This document shows positions 13,701 through 21,198 of a stretch of DNA of 21,979 nucleotides, piece by piece. The DNA comes from a virus: positions 1 through 21,979 of IMG/VR virus record IMGVR_UViG_3300027907_000059; one strand, written 5' to 3'. How positions within the stretch are numbered: position 1 is the first letter of the stretch; each line of letters opens with the position of its first letter. The notes below the pieces were generated by a model that was given only the letters and a program-made list of their open reading frames with translations, was not told the origin of the DNA and searched no databases. The translations under genes were made by a program, and so were the position numbers.

Positions 13701-14144
13701 CGAGAACTGGTCTCCTGACCGAACAGTGAACTTACCACACTTGGTGCCGAGACGCTTGTTAGAGGAGTCAGTTGTGAACTGCGCAGAAGCAGAGAATGCC
13801 TCAATGAGTCCGTTCAATTCTGTCCACTCAGGTGCCACTCCCGTACCTGCGTTCTCGAAGTCTCCCCAGAACTCGAGGTACCTCATCGTCGGCATGTTCA
13901 GTGGATTAAGGAACCCGTCCTTATTCCGCAGTATGTAGTTGCCGACCGTGGCATCGAAGTCTGCGAGTTCAGAGTCACGCCCACCCTCAACACTCCAGTT
14001 CTGCAATCTGTCTGAAACGTCAACCCAGGACTTGTCTTGCACGTCCGGAGGGTCAAACGACACCCACAGAACATGGAGAGGGTTGATGGGCTGCTCTGTT
14101 ACCTCGTCAGTATCTGTCGTCTGAGCAGTTGATGTGACCTGCAT
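10794..14144 (-). CDS. Large minor tail protein with polysaccharide-lyase-like, carbohydrate-binding-like and LamG-like regions
   Basis: An 1116-aa modular protein after the tape measure and 204-aa tail genes. Residues 1-110 and about 525-630 look like minor tail structural parts. Residues about 110-340 resemble the jelly-roll of polysaccharide lyases (PF14099-like): G-E-R-C-E-V-R-R-G (152-160), W-E-I-F-H-Q-Q-H (194-201), W-V-D-L-R-Y-I-I-K-W (261-270), and D-K-I-G-L-Y-R-N (315-322). Residues about 360-520 begin I-I-E-N-S-D-F-E-T and end W-L-D-D-G, like a CBM_4_9-type module. Residues about 690-880 are LamG/concanavalin-like, with I-T-I-E-A-W-V-N (732-739), W-Y-H-V-C (799-803) and Y-L-N-G-V-E-V-G (815-822). 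A strongly basic stretch lies at 649-673. It probably sits at the tail tip and binds or cuts host surface glycans (inference). ATG 14144 directly follows the previous TAG. Confidence 0.8.
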   Translation of the reverse strand: MQVTSTAQTTDTDEVTEQPINPLHVLWVSFDPPDVQDKSWVDVSDRLQNWSVEGGRDSELADFDATVGNYILRNKDGFLNPLNMPTMRYLEFWGDFENAGTGVAPEWTELNGLIEAFSASAQFTTDSSNKRLGTKCGKFTVRSGDQFSTSTGERCEVRRGNPNGGFGTGNLDGQVIAYFISWSPEGPWTHPTGWEIFHQQHCIGDSRFGQAPLRVQVNAARTRYMFSLDTGEFPTLTDANNGTNAGTNKDYEMLPFEADAWVDLRYIIKWSTKKDGFIMVQMRRWGEEWKTFALESGIQTIPMVKGDATVPPIADKIGLYRNASAFTNVVRHDAYCVGHTLADVTPETRPSVYQTVGLNKVIHQIIENSDFETNKNGISSAGGGTTTTTQDTTRSAHGTGSLKVVTNGAASGQGVFIAQAPSNASFTGLIAGNTYFAAILMSGDAFDQIRIGIEWRNSADTVLSTTFSTPRSARTDFRWIYLIATAPANTARARVRVSLSGTAATTFWLDDGIFCESAVPVLPLRTDNVTGGVTGETAAFDSANILGGPMAGLVRQNRTIWHRIQTNGKTYPVFYGYTDTWGPTWDDSGIGEMTARMRATDGRKFFARSNFIHSLPDVVEYDELQQADDPFVLYNLDEQRGTKMVAHTKVIKYKKGPKKGKKKRIKKWRTRETRADLTGIAGPSGTYKNTPLLGEEGPIFGDDATCVRFRKAQNEYATFTIDSGELVDTEEITIEAWVNLDSLSSDMTIFSFPKTTKAGVDFIPGFVRIDAGGGVSWEIEDEFGADGVVFAGTTSVGTWYHVCATRADGGEMFVYLNGVEVGSSLGIVNATAVAGTCAIGRNQWIAGLGSAGAYFDGRIARLGIYEKFFTVDRALARYNAAFYGLEESLSGERLVNVLNTMGKFSLPYQIDPGTKTMVPARYAGLPPQELLDEVLFAETEPSLFFFSREGYPTFRDNDYREDVTTPEFTIGPTGVQYEGMNTSDTDTFYYNKVVGTREDEVTFIAEDLDLIEEDGEYVLQIDGIPLVSDADAQAYVDGLLARYASNTARITNFLLNGADTTQRDAILTLEFGDYVLCQLTPPGATVQWQQYSYIERRRLSQEEGSPIMGEFGVSPK

Positions 14145-14759
14145 CTACGCAACCCTAACAGGTTTAATCGACAGCCATCTGTCAAACCAAGTACCCTGGG
14201 TACCTCCAGATACCCGATACTGGAGCTTGACAACTGCTGAAGCTGCAAGTCCAGTCTTCACAACTTTCTTCATCCCAGCTGCCCTGTTCGTTGCTCTTGT
14301 CGTGAACCCATCAGCATCCGCTGTTGCTGCTGCACCAAACTTCGGAGTTACAAACGCGTCATTCCCTGCAGTTGCGTTGAAGTGCTGCGCTCCAAAGTCA
14401 ACCTCGTAGTCTCCTCCGAGGGGCAGAGTGATCTGGGGACCGTTAGTTGCGAGATCCAAGTAGGTGTTAGTAGAGGATGTTTCAAGAGTAGCGATAATCG
14501 CGTACAGAGGAGGACCTCCAACGAACTCCCACTTGTAGGAGGATGCGGACGCAGACCTGTATATGAGGTGCCACTTGATTCCGTTCGTTGCGTCAGCGAC
14601 GTAGTAAACCTCCTGACCATCGAACGGAGATCCAGGCAGTGAAGATACTGTCTGAATAGATGCACGGTCGATTCCCTGTTCCATGTACCCTAGCCGTGCT
14701 GCAGACACTGGCTTCGTTACATCATTGTCAACCCAGGTTTGCTGAGTGTAGGCTGGCAC
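14145..14759 (-). CDS. Minor tail protein, 204 aa
   Basis: Starts at GTG 14759, overlapping the tape measure stop by one base (TAGTG). The N-terminus (M-P-A-Y-T-Q-Q-T-W-V-D-N, then S-A-A-R-L-G-Y-M-E-Q-G-I) is typical of minor tail and tail-fibre proteins of actinophages, where T-W-x-D is followed by an A-x-x-L-N-x-M-E-like helix. A conserved-looking L-P-G-S-P-x-D-G-Q-E-V-Y-Y-V (41-54) is also common in tail fibres. The C-terminal half is beta-rich with Thr and Ala. Likely part of the tail tip or receptor-binding apparatus with the 1116-aa protein; exact function unknown. Confidence 0.75.
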   Translation of the reverse strand: MPAYTQQTWVDNDVTKPVSAARLGYMEQGIDRASIQTVSSLPGSPFDGQEVYYVADATNGIKWHLIYRSASASSYKWEFVGGPPLYAIIATLETSSTNTYLDLATNGPQITLPLGGDYEVDFGAQHFNATAGNDAFVTPKFGAAATADADGFTTRATNRAAGMKKVVKTGLAASAVVKLQYRVSGGTQGTWFDRWLSIKPVRVA

Positions 14760-17137
14760 TAGGCAGCTCCGTTCGACATCTCGTACCTGGTTTGACCCAT
14801 GCGTACGAGCTTGTAGAGTTCGTCGGCAACATCGCGTGAACCCAATCCGATAATCGTTCCAACGTTGAGATGCACAGTGACTGGGTTATTCGCGGGTACA
14901 GACTGACGCAACGCTCCAACGCTCTGAGGTTGACGGGAGGGGGTCCCTGTGACGTGTTGGACCATGTGTCGTACCTCGTGAGACAAAGAGCGTGGGATTG
15001 CTGCTGCACCCTTCGCAATACCTTCCGCGATGCCTTGAGAGATCGGCACGCCAACCTGGTCACGAAACACCTTCGACGGCGAATCAATCCCAAGACCCTT
15101 CTTCGCCCACGAAAGCGCTCCTTCTGCACCATCGACAATTGCTCCGCCCAACCTGCTCGCGAGGTCACCGATTCCTGAGATGATCCCATCGACAATCGCC
15201 TTGCCGAGTTGCATGCCATATCCGAGAAACAGTCCAACGAACCCTCTGATTACGTCGATGATGCCGTTGAACTTGTTAGAGATCATCGTCTTGATTGTCT
15301 CAATGACGGTTGAGGCAGCCTCTTTCACTCGGTTCCAAATCGTGCGCACCACCCCCACGACTGGAGAGAGCACTGTCTTGACGACACCGACGATGGCGCC
15401 AACAACGTCAGAGATGAATCCTTTGACTGCATTGAAGATGGAGACAGTCAGGTTGTAGATCGAGCGCCACTTGCGAATAATCGCTGCTGCGATGAGTGCA
15501 GTGCCGAGAGTCATGATGACTAGAAGTAGAGGCCACCACTTACGGAAGAACCCTGCGATCGCTGTGAAAATCCTTGTAGCGATGTTCTTGATCTGGTTGA
15601 AGTACTTGAACACGAGAGCAGGAAGGGCGAGTAGACCTCCTGAGAAGATAACAGCGAGCAGCATCCAGTGGTCACGGATGAAGTTCACAGTCGCAAGGAC
15701 AGAGGACTTCAGAACCTCCCATGTCCCTAGTACGATGTTCCTAAATGTCTCTGAGCGCTTCCACAGCACGACAAGTGCAACACCAAGACCTACAAGTGCT
15801 GCAACAAGCAGGACAACAGGGTTCGCAGCCATTGCTGCATCAAGCAAGAACATTGCTGCTGCGTAGGCCTTCGTTGCAGTTGATACTGCCATCGTAATCG
15901 TCTTGTAGGTCACAAACGCGGCAGTGAGACCTGCAACAAGTGCCGTAAGGACCGGCACCCCTGTGATGAGGTTATAGATTGCCTCCACACCAGAAGAGAT
16001 AGCAGAGAAGAAAGCGATAATCCTGTCAGGGTCAATCGAGGCAATAAACCGTGACATAGCGCGCACAAGAGACTCTGCCGCTGGCAAAAGCGCTGTACCC
16101 AACTGAATCGCAAGCGTCTCTGCAGCAGATCCGAACGCCTGCAGCGCACCGTTAAAGCCTTTGGTGCGTGCCTCTGCAAACTGCTGCGCTTCTCCCCCCT
16201 TCGTGATTGCATCATGGAACTTGTTCCACCCGTCCGTACCTGCCCGCATTTGGATCCGCGCAGCACGAATCGCGTCAGACCCGAAGATCGTATAGAGGGC
16301 AGCATTCCTCTGTTTCTGCGACATCCCGTCCATCGCACTATTCAGTTCGGTGATGATCTCAGGCATGCTCTTCATGTTCCCTGAAGAGTCATAGACCTGA
16401 ATACCGAGCTCTTTCATCAGATCAGATGCCTTCTGCGTGGGAGCAGTCAGACGGTTAATCATCGTCTTCAGGGACGTACCTGCATCAGACCCGACAACTC
16501 CTGCGTTCGCCATCAGACCTAGGGAGGTCGTCAGTTCGTCAATCGTGTGCCCCGTACCAGCGAACTGTGCAGACGCCATCTGGAAACCGAGTGCCACGTC
16601 AGTCATGTCCGCAGTCGACTTGTTTGCAGTCGCCGTGAAGAGATCGGCAACAGTCGTCGCTTCCTTACCGTTCAGGGAGAACGCAGACAGCGCACGTGCG
16701 ACAATCGTTGCCGAGTCTGCGAACCCCATGTTCGCTGCAAGACCCAGTTGCAGGGTCCCGCGGGTCGCACCGAGGATCTGGTTGACGGATAGACCACCTT
16801 TAGCGAGTTCCTGCATCGCGTCCGCTGCATCCTTCGCAGACACGTTCGGCAGTTTGAAATCTGCACCAAGGGCAATCGCTTCCTTGTCGAGTGCGTTCAT
16901 CTGGTCTGCAGTCGCGCCCGACACAGCCTGGAGGATGTTCATTGACTGCTGGAAGTTACCTGCAGCGCGAAGCGACACAATGCCGATACCAGTCACTGCG
17001 AGACCGATACCGGCAGCCGCACGTGTCACGAGGCCGCCCGTACGCAGCATGGACGCGTTCGCAATCGCCATCGACCTGTAGAACCCAGAGGTGTCTGCAG
17101 TCAGGCGTGCTACGAGCTGGGCGACAGTGAGTGGCAT
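14759..17137 (-). CDS. Tail tape measure protein
   Basis: A 792-aa protein setting tail length and located inside the tail tube. The N-terminus (L-T-A-D-T-S-G-F, 13-20) and the region to about 360 match the TP901-type tape measure family: helical, Ala/Gly-rich, with K-E-A-T-T-V-A-D-L-F and G-V-V-G-S-D-A-G-T-S-L-K-T-M-I-N-R-L. The middle (roughly 390-560) holds several long hydrophobic segments, as usual for these proteins, which enter the host membrane at DNA ejection. The C-terminal part has P-S-K-V-F-R-D-Q-V-G, also typical. ATG 17137 directly follows the TAG of the chaperone frameshift product (TAGATG). At about 1.5 angstrom per residue it implies a tail of roughly 120 nm. Confidence 0.95.
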   Translation of the reverse strand: MPLTVAQLVARLTADTSGFYRSMAIANASMLRTGGLVTRAAAGIGLAVTGIGIVSLRAAGNFQQSMNILQAVSGATADQMNALDKEAIALGADFKLPNVSAKDAADAMQELAKGGLSVNQILGATRGTLQLGLAANMGFADSATIVARALSAFSLNGKEATTVADLFTATANKSTADMTDVALGFQMASAQFAGTGHTIDELTTSLGLMANAGVVGSDAGTSLKTMINRLTAPTQKASDLMKELGIQVYDSSGNMKSMPEIITELNSAMDGMSQKQRNAALYTIFGSDAIRAARIQMRAGTDGWNKFHDAITKGGEAQQFAEARTKGFNGALQAFGSAAETLAIQLGTALLPAAESLVRAMSRFIASIDPDRIIAFFSAISSGVEAIYNLITGVPVLTALVAGLTAAFVTYKTITMAVSTATKAYAAAMFLLDAAMAANPVVLLVAALVGLGVALVVLWKRSETFRNIVLGTWEVLKSSVLATVNFIRDHWMLLAVIFSGGLLALPALVFKYFNQIKNIATRIFTAIAGFFRKWWPLLLVIMTLGTALIAAAIIRKWRSIYNLTVSIFNAVKGFISDVVGAIVGVVKTVLSPVVGVVRTIWNRVKEAASTVIETIKTMISNKFNGIIDVIRGFVGLFLGYGMQLGKAIVDGIISGIGDLASRLGGAIVDGAEGALSWAKKGLGIDSPSKVFRDQVGVPISQGIAEGIAKGAAAIPRSLSHEVRHMVQHVTGTPSRQPQSVGALRQSVPANNPVTVHLNVGTIIGLGSRDVADELYKLVRMGQTRYEMSNGAA

Positions 17138-17688
17138 CTACCTCTTGCGTCCGAAGAACCGATTCATTTTCTTCTGCTTCTTCTCTTCTGCTTGCCCCTC
17201 AGCGGACATAACAGCGATCACGTGGTTGTAGTACCAGACGGGTTTCTCGACTACGACCCACGGTGGGCAGCCAAATCGATCGGCTGCTCGCTGAAGAAGG
17301 AACCAGTCCGGGACGCGTCCTGCTCGTCCGTCGAATTGGAGGTACTTGGTGAGGTCCCGGACTTCTGAGGGTCCGGCATCAGGTCTTGGGAGATCCCTTG
17401 CATGATGGTGCCGAGAACCACCAGCGGCAACCTCTTGATCTCCTCACCGTTGCACGGAAGAGGGGTTCCATCCTCACGGAGAAGATCCCAATCGACAAGG
17501 ATGGGCTCAAGAACGAGACCTGCAACGTCGCCCTCGAACCCACCCTCCATCGCATCTTTGATCTTGTCCGAGATCTCGAGAGTGAGTTCGCCAGGCTTGT
17601 ACTCCACCCTGATCGGTTCATCCTCACCCTCGACTGGAATGTCAACTACTCGGTTGGCACCTTTCAGCTGGTTAACACGAAGCGGCAT
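17138..17688 (-). CDS. Tail assembly chaperone, -1 frameshift fusion product
   Basis: A long form of about 183 aa, made by switching to the -1 frame within 17251-17443 and ending at TAG 17140-17138. The downstream part reads as a good protein (Q-R-A-A-D-R-F-G-C-P-P-W-V-V-V, then W-Y-Y-N-H-V and a basic C-terminus M-N-R-F-F-G-R-K-R). It has no ATG, GTG or TTG between the upstream in-frame TGA (17446-17444) and codons deep in the domain, so independent initiation is very unlikely. Its stop touches the tape measure start, as usual for this gene pair. Confidence 0.75.
17251..17688 (-). CDS. Tail assembly chaperone, upstream (unshifted) product
   Basis: A 145-aa product from ATG 17688 with a strong AAAGGAG ribosome binding site. 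Residues 1-105 show the phage tail assembly chaperone pattern, with V-D-W-D-L-L-R-E-D-G-T-P-L-P (65-78) and a helix L-P-L-V-V-L-G-T-I-M. After about residue 107 the zero frame turns into Ser/Thr-rich sequence that looks out of frame, while the -1 frame becomes protein-like. This is the classic gpG/gpGT arrangement before a tape measure gene: the short and long forms together chaperone tape measure and tail tube assembly. Confidence 0.85.
   Translation of the reverse strand: MPLRVNQLKGANRVVDIPVEGEDEPIRVEYKPGELTLEISDKIKDAMEGGFEGDVAGLVLEPILVDWDLLREDGTPLPCNGEEIKRLPLVVLGTIMQGISQDLMPDPQKSGTSPSTSNSTDEQDASRTGSFFSEQPIDLAAHRGS
17364..17371 (-). other. Candidate -1 frameshift site in the tail assembly chaperone
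   Basis: The best candidate found by eye is C-CCT-CAG, with the shift on the Pro codon CCT at 17370-17368 (CCT to CCC re-pairing), giving P-D-P then S-E-V-R-D-L-T-K-Y. No canonical X-XXY-YYZ heptamer is visible in 17251-17443, so the exact position is uncertain. Confidence 0.3.
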
Positions 17689-17706
17689 ATCTCTCCTTTG
17701 TTGAAA

Positions 17707-17967
17707 CTACCCCTCTGGAGGGGCCTCTGCAAGTTCGACAGCATCCGAAGCGAGTGCAGACGTGTCGTCCCTGTACGAGTCCTCAAGCGGCACTTCCTTG
17801 CTGTCGCTCTTCGCAAGCGTACGCCCGCGGAGGATGTGCTTGTCGATGAACTTCGGATCGTCCTCGACCCTCTGCGGACCTGGATCCTCTCGCGGGTTGT
17901 ACTTCGGGTCCACGACTGGACCGGTAGCGGCCCATTCCTCAGCTGCCTTTGAGTTCTTATCAGCCAT
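17707..17967 (-). CDS. Hypothetical 86-aa protein between major tail protein and chaperone genes
   Basis: Starts at ATG 17967 with an excellent AAAGGAGGG ribosome binding site. The sequence is polar, charged and Pro-containing (K-Y-N-P-R-E-D-P-G-P around 22-31, an acidic Ala-rich C-terminus), and looks mostly disordered with no hydrophobic core or Cys. Some siphoviruses carry small genes at this point. No family is recognised. Confidence 0.75.
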   Translation of the reverse strand: MADKNSKAAEEWAATGPVVDPKYNPREDPGPQRVEDDPKFIDKHILRGRTLAKSDSKEVPLEDSYRDDTSALASDAVELAEAPPEG

Positions 17968-17976
17968 GTCCCTCCT

Positions 17977-18963
17977 TTAGAGAGCCGAGACCTTGTTGAC
18001 GACGTTGGTCGTGAAGGCCTTACCCCACGCACCGTCATGTACCATATCGTAGGTAATGTCGATCACGTAGAGGCCTTCGTTCTCATCAAAGTCACCAACA
18101 TCTGCGACCTTGACAGCGCAGTCCCACGTCCACGAGTACGGAACAGTCGCTGCACCTGCGAGCGTGGGTGATGTTGCCTTGATACGGAGGAACTTGGTCG
18201 TACCTCCACGCATATCGGTCAACCACGCCATGCCTGCAGCATCTGCCTCGAGGGTCAACGCGACCTGTGCAGTCGGTTCAGTCTCAACATGCGCGGCGTA
18301 GGAGTTGTTCGCTGTGTTCAGCACCCAGACAGGAGCGTACCTGTCACCGAGGGTGAGTGTCGCCTCGATGCAGCGCGTGAGTTTCGTCGTCCCGAGACCT
18401 GCGGACGTCGTGTCGAGGTAGATGTCGATGTCCGTTGGGAGTACCGGAACCTGAGCAAGGGAGGTCGGACCGGCGGTCATCGTGATACCGTCCGAAATGC
18501 GCTGCCCGAATCCACCTCCGCCAATCGTCACACCGTCTCTGTTGAGGGTGATCTCGACTGCATTGATGAGGCCGTAGTTGAACTTGTGCGCCCTGACGAC
18601 TCCACCGACCTCGATGGTGTACGTCTTCGGCGTGTCCTCTGCTGAGGTCGCCGGCGTGAAGGTCCACGTCTGCGCTGACGTGTCCGAGACAGAAGGTGCG
18701 GACGGCGCGACGATTGCTGACGCGAACGCATAGATCAGTTCGGAGTAGTCGCCAACACCATCGAGGTCGAACTCGACAAACTCCTTGCCGGGAGTCTCGA
18801 TTGTGGCGAACTTGTTTCCGAACGCCCGAAATCGCTGCATGTCCACAGCGACTCCTGGAACGAATCCGATGGAGTTGAGCTTCTTGTTGGCAGCGACGTT
18901 CGTGCCCGGCGTGGATTCGACACCGATCTGAACGCCCTGCGTCAGTGCTGATCGTTCAGCCAT
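17977..18963 (-). CDS. Major tail (tube) protein
   Basis: A 328-aa protein that should form the hexameric rings of the tail tube. Evidence is position (after the tail terminator, before the chaperone and tape measure genes), length and composition: Gly/Thr/Ala-rich, beta-strand pattern, G-V-Q-I-G-V-E-S-T-P-G-T (10-21) at the N-terminus, and W-T-W-D-C-A-V near the C-terminus, as in other long-tailed phage tube proteins. ATG 18963 has AGGAGGAG upstream, fitting high expression. Confidence 0.85.
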   Translation of the reverse strand: MAERSALTQGVQIGVESTPGTNVAANKKLNSIGFVPGVAVDMQRFRAFGNKFATIETPGKEFVEFDLDGVGDYSELIYAFASAIVAPSAPSVSDTSAQTWTFTPATSAEDTPKTYTIEVGGVVRAHKFNYGLINAVEITLNRDGVTIGGGGFGQRISDGITMTAGPTSLAQVPVLPTDIDIYLDTTSAGLGTTKLTRCIEATLTLGDRYAPVWVLNTANNSYAAHVETEPTAQVALTLEADAAGMAWLTDMRGGTTKFLRIKATSPTLAGAATVPYSWTWDCAVKVADVGDFDENEGLYVIDITYDMVHDGAWGKAFTTNVVNKVSAL

Positions 18964-18974
18964 TTACACTCCTC

Positions 18975-19430
18975 CTACTTGCTCTGGACTATTGTACGGT
19001 AGAGTCCCCCGGCATGTCTATACCCTTCCTCGGTGTCTTCTTCTTCAGGAAGAGTGAAGGACTCTATCCGGACACAGGACATTACCCTGATCGTTGACGT
19101 CTCACCGTTCGTATCGTGCAGGACGGTGTCGAGCCTATCTGCGATTGGTACGAGGGGGGCGAGGCCTCGTCCTTTCGTCACGGCTGCGATGAGCCAGTCG
19201 AGTTGCACCATGATCCGTTCTGTCGGATTCCCGATGCCGCGTACGTCATTCCGCGTCTGCACGTGGAAGCGCACAGCAGGAGGTTCTATGTCAGGCGGGA
19301 TGAGCCCGAAGAAGATGCCCGAGATCATTGGGTCACCCGTCTCCATTAGTCCTCCTGCACCTGTGTCCGCCCTGACCTTCGCCGTGATCCACTCTGCAGT
19401 ATGCAGTTCTTCATTCTGATTCGCTGGCAT
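18975..19430 (-). CDS. Tail terminator / tail completion protein
   Basis: A 151-aa protein between the gp10-like protein and the major tail protein, the usual position of the terminator that caps the tail tube and joins it to the head. Seen: an N-terminal helix, a central P-P-A-V-R-F-H-V, then Q-L-D-W-L-I-A-A-V-T-K-G, L-A-P-L-V-P-I-A-D-R-L-D-T-V-L-H, and a final beta segment E-E-G-Y-R-H-A-G-G-L-Y-R-T-I-V. This alpha-beta order matches tail terminator folds. ATG 19430 overlaps the preceding stop (TGATG). Confidence 0.75.
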   Translation of the reverse strand: MPANQNEELHTAEWITAKVRADTGAGGLMETGDPMISGIFFGLIPPDIEPPAVRFHVQTRNDVRGIGNPTERIMVQLDWLIAAVTKGRGLAPLVPIADRLDTVLHDTNGETSTIRVMSCVRIESFTLPEEEDTEEGYRHAGGLYRTIVQSK

Positions 19431-19792
19431 CAGAACTTCACTGCTCCTCTACCACAGGCGTCGAAGAAGGCGTTCTTGTGAGCCTCGACAGCAGGAGCGA
19501 GATAAGGCTGGGCAGCCATCTTGTAGGTGCCGTACTCAACGAAAGCACCGTAGGGTGCACCAACCTGTACCTCTGCAGAGTGCCCTGCCTCAATGGACAC
19601 AGCCTGAATCGAGGAACGCAAGAAACCTGTTCGCACAGGCGCCCTTGCGCGTGCATCTGCAGCGATCTCGTCTGCCTGCTTCTTCACAGCCATACGAGTG
19701 TTCGCCTCGACAGCAACAAGCAGTTCCGGAATGCGATTCCAGATAACGACGATGCCCATTCCACCTTTGCCCCTGAGCGTTGTCTTAGCCAT
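19430..19792 (-). CDS. HK97 gp10-like head-tail joining protein
   Basis: A 120-aa protein with the HK97-gp10 pattern: a long helix with A-A-D-A-R-A-R-A-P-V-R-T-G-F-L-R-S-S-I (44-62), then V-G-A-P-Y-G-A-F-V-E-Y-G-T-Y-K-M-A-A-Q-P-Y-L-A-P-A. It sits between the stopper candidate and the tail terminator, as expected. ATG 19792 has AGGAG upstream and overlaps the previous gene by 8 nt. Confidence 0.9.
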   Translation of the reverse strand: MAKTTLRGKGGMGIVVIWNRIPELLVAVEANTRMAVKKQADEIAADARARAPVRTGFLRSSIQAVSIEAGHSAEVQVGAPYGAFVEYGTYKMAAQPYLAPAVEAHKNAFFDACGRGAVKF

Positions 19793-20195
19793 GGGGCTCC
19801 TGAAGTCGTTCTGTTTCTACTGCAACGACCCGTCGCTCGATCTCCAAGGTTTCAGGAGACAACACAGCGTGGATATGCAGGTGGATGTTGTCCGTTGAAT
19901 CGTGCGCGTGGACAACGAGGTGGTCCCCAACTAGGACATCTGTGTCTGCAGGCAAACTGACTGTGAAAACCTGAACTTCAGCTATAGCACCTGCGAAGAG
20001 ACGTTCCTGGTCCTGGGCCGCACCTGATTCGACCATGCACGGTACGTCAGAGTAGAGAGCAGTCGACCCGTGCGTTCGTGAGTGTCCACCGTATGGATCA
20101 TCTGCCCCCGTGACACGGAAAATGTCACACGTGTCCTCGAACCAGGTCTCAAGGTCATCTCTCAGACTGGTGAGTTCATCGTCAGATACCGGCAT
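19785..20195 (-). CDS. Putative head-tail stopper (head closure) protein
   Basis: A 136-aa protein placed between the adaptor candidate and the gp10-like protein. A helical N-terminus (residues 5-20) is followed by D-T-C-D-I-F-R-V-T-G and a beta-rich body with G-D-H-L-V-V-H-A-H and H-L-H-I-H-A-V, like the small beta-barrel stoppers of siphoviruses. It overlaps the upstream gene by 14 nt. Function is inferred mainly from gene order and general fold pattern. Confidence 0.65.
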   Translation of the reverse strand: MPVSDDELTSLRDDLETWFEDTCDIFRVTGADDPYGGHSRTHGSTALYSDVPCMVESGAAQDQERLFAGAIAEVQVFTVSLPADTDVLVGDHLVVHAHDSTDNIHLHIHAVLSPETLEIERRVVAVETERLQEPHG

Positions 20196-20571
20196 TCCAG
20201 TTGTTCTCTACCGCGTACGGAAGCACGTCTGACTCTGGCGTGAACCTGACGGCCATGACCTGTCCCCGTGAGAGGAACTTACGGTGCATCTCCATACAGT
20301 GGTCAAAGTATTGCTGGCGTGACAGCATCTTGCCACCCGTCATAAACAGGTAACGATTTGCTGTTCGCCCTGCCTTGACAAGCCAGGCCTGTGCGATTCC
20401 GTAGTTGATGTTGTAGGTAGGTGTCCATGAGGTGTCTGTTGGAAGCACACCGTTTACATCGACAATCCGGCACATATTCACCAGGACGTCGAGATCTTCA
20501 GGAGCCAGGGCAGGATCAGTGTCGCCATCAGCGAACAGCATGATCCTGCCTCTGACTTCTGCTTCAGTCAC
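20182..20571 (-). CDS. Putative head-tail adaptor (connector) protein
   Basis: A 129-aa, mostly helical protein starting at GTG 20571, which overlaps the previous stop by one base (TAGTG). Features: an acidic N-terminus, D-L-D-V-L-V-N-M-C-R-I-V-D (26-38), W-T-P-T-Y-N-I-N-Y-G-I-A-Q-A-W-L-V-K-A-G (48-67), and a helix with R-Q-Q-Y-F-D-H-C. The order capsid, adaptor, stopper, gp10-like, terminator is standard, so an adaptor is the best guess. Confidence 0.65.
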   Translation of the reverse strand: MTEAEVRGRIMLFADGDTDPALAPEDLDVLVNMCRIVDVNGVLPTDTSWTPTYNINYGIAQAWLVKAGRTANRYLFMTGGKMLSRQQYFDHCMEMHRKFLSRGQVMAVRFTPESDVLPYAVENNWNAGI

Positions 20572-21032
20572 TACCCGCTCAGTTCAGCTTCGCGAGCCTC
20601 TCGGGCAGCCTTCTTCTCCTCAGCCTCACGCTGGGTAACGGCCTTCAGCGTCAGTGCGTCGGAAGGAGGCCCACCCGTGGGCGGGATGACTCCGGACTCC
20701 TCGACCGCGTCGAAGTAGTCCTGGACCTGCAATTGACCTGCGTCGAGGTCCGGGTTGATGCCCTCCGGGTTGATCCCGAAGGCTTCTGCCCTCTCGACTG
20801 GATCGTCAGGGGAGTTGAGAGACGTGACGGAGAACGCCTTGTCGCCTGCAAGCTTGTCCGAGGTTGCCGGAGGTTCACCGTCGTCACTGGCGCGACGGGA
20901 CTGCTCGGACTGAGCCTTCTCCACAAGCGTTGAGCGGTCATCGTTGTCCACAATGTCCTGAAGTTCCTCGTCAGAGAGAGAAGAGACGTCGATCTCGTCG
21001 ACTGTCTGATCTTCAAACGCGCTTCCTGCCAT
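20571..21032 (-). CDS. Hypothetical 153-aa acidic protein of the head region
   Basis: Starts at ATG 21032, 20 nt inside the end of the preceding small gene. Very acidic, with a predicted helical segment L-S-D-E-E-L-Q-D-I-V (19-28), then a long polar stretch rich in Asp, Pro and Gly, and a Lys/Glu/Ala helix at the C-terminus (133-152). The first part faintly resembles short SAP/Rho-N-like helical modules, but I would not assign it. Located between the capsid gene and the head-tail genes; function unknown. Confidence 0.7.
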   Translation of the reverse strand: MAGSAFEDQTVDEIDVSSLSDEELQDIVDNDDRSTLVEKAQSEQSRRASDDGEPPATSDKLAGDKAFSVTSLNSPDDPVERAEAFGINPEGINPDLDAGQLQVQDYFDAVEESGVIPPTGGPPSDALTLKAVTQREAEEKKAAREAREAELSG

Positions 21033-21198
21033 CGAAGATCCTTTCTCTGTTGATGATTGGTTCCCAGCGCTCTTTCACCTGACGTGCTGGGCCGCCAGGA
21101 GGCTTCAGTTGTCCTTGCAGGAACCTCTGAAACCTGAACCTACGCCGAGCGGACGCCCTGTAATCGAGCGCCCGCTGCTCTTCCGGCGTAAGTGCCAT
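21013..21198 (-). CDS. Hypothetical 61-aa basic protein
   Basis: ATG 21198 follows the previous stop directly (TAGATG), without a clear ribosome binding site, suggesting reinitiation. The product is strongly basic and Arg-rich (R-A-S-A-R-R-R-F-R-F-Q-R-F) and could bind nucleic acid or an acidic partner such as the neighbouring 153-aa protein (inference). Confidence 0.6.
   Translation of the reverse strand: MALTPEEQRALDYRASARRRFRFQRFLQGQLKPPGGPARQVKERWEPIINRERIFDGRKRV

Noticed and set aside
16437-17081. 214-aa plus-strand ORF
   Set aside because: Antisense shadow of the tape measure gene; Ala/Arg/Pro-rich as expected from the complementary strand.
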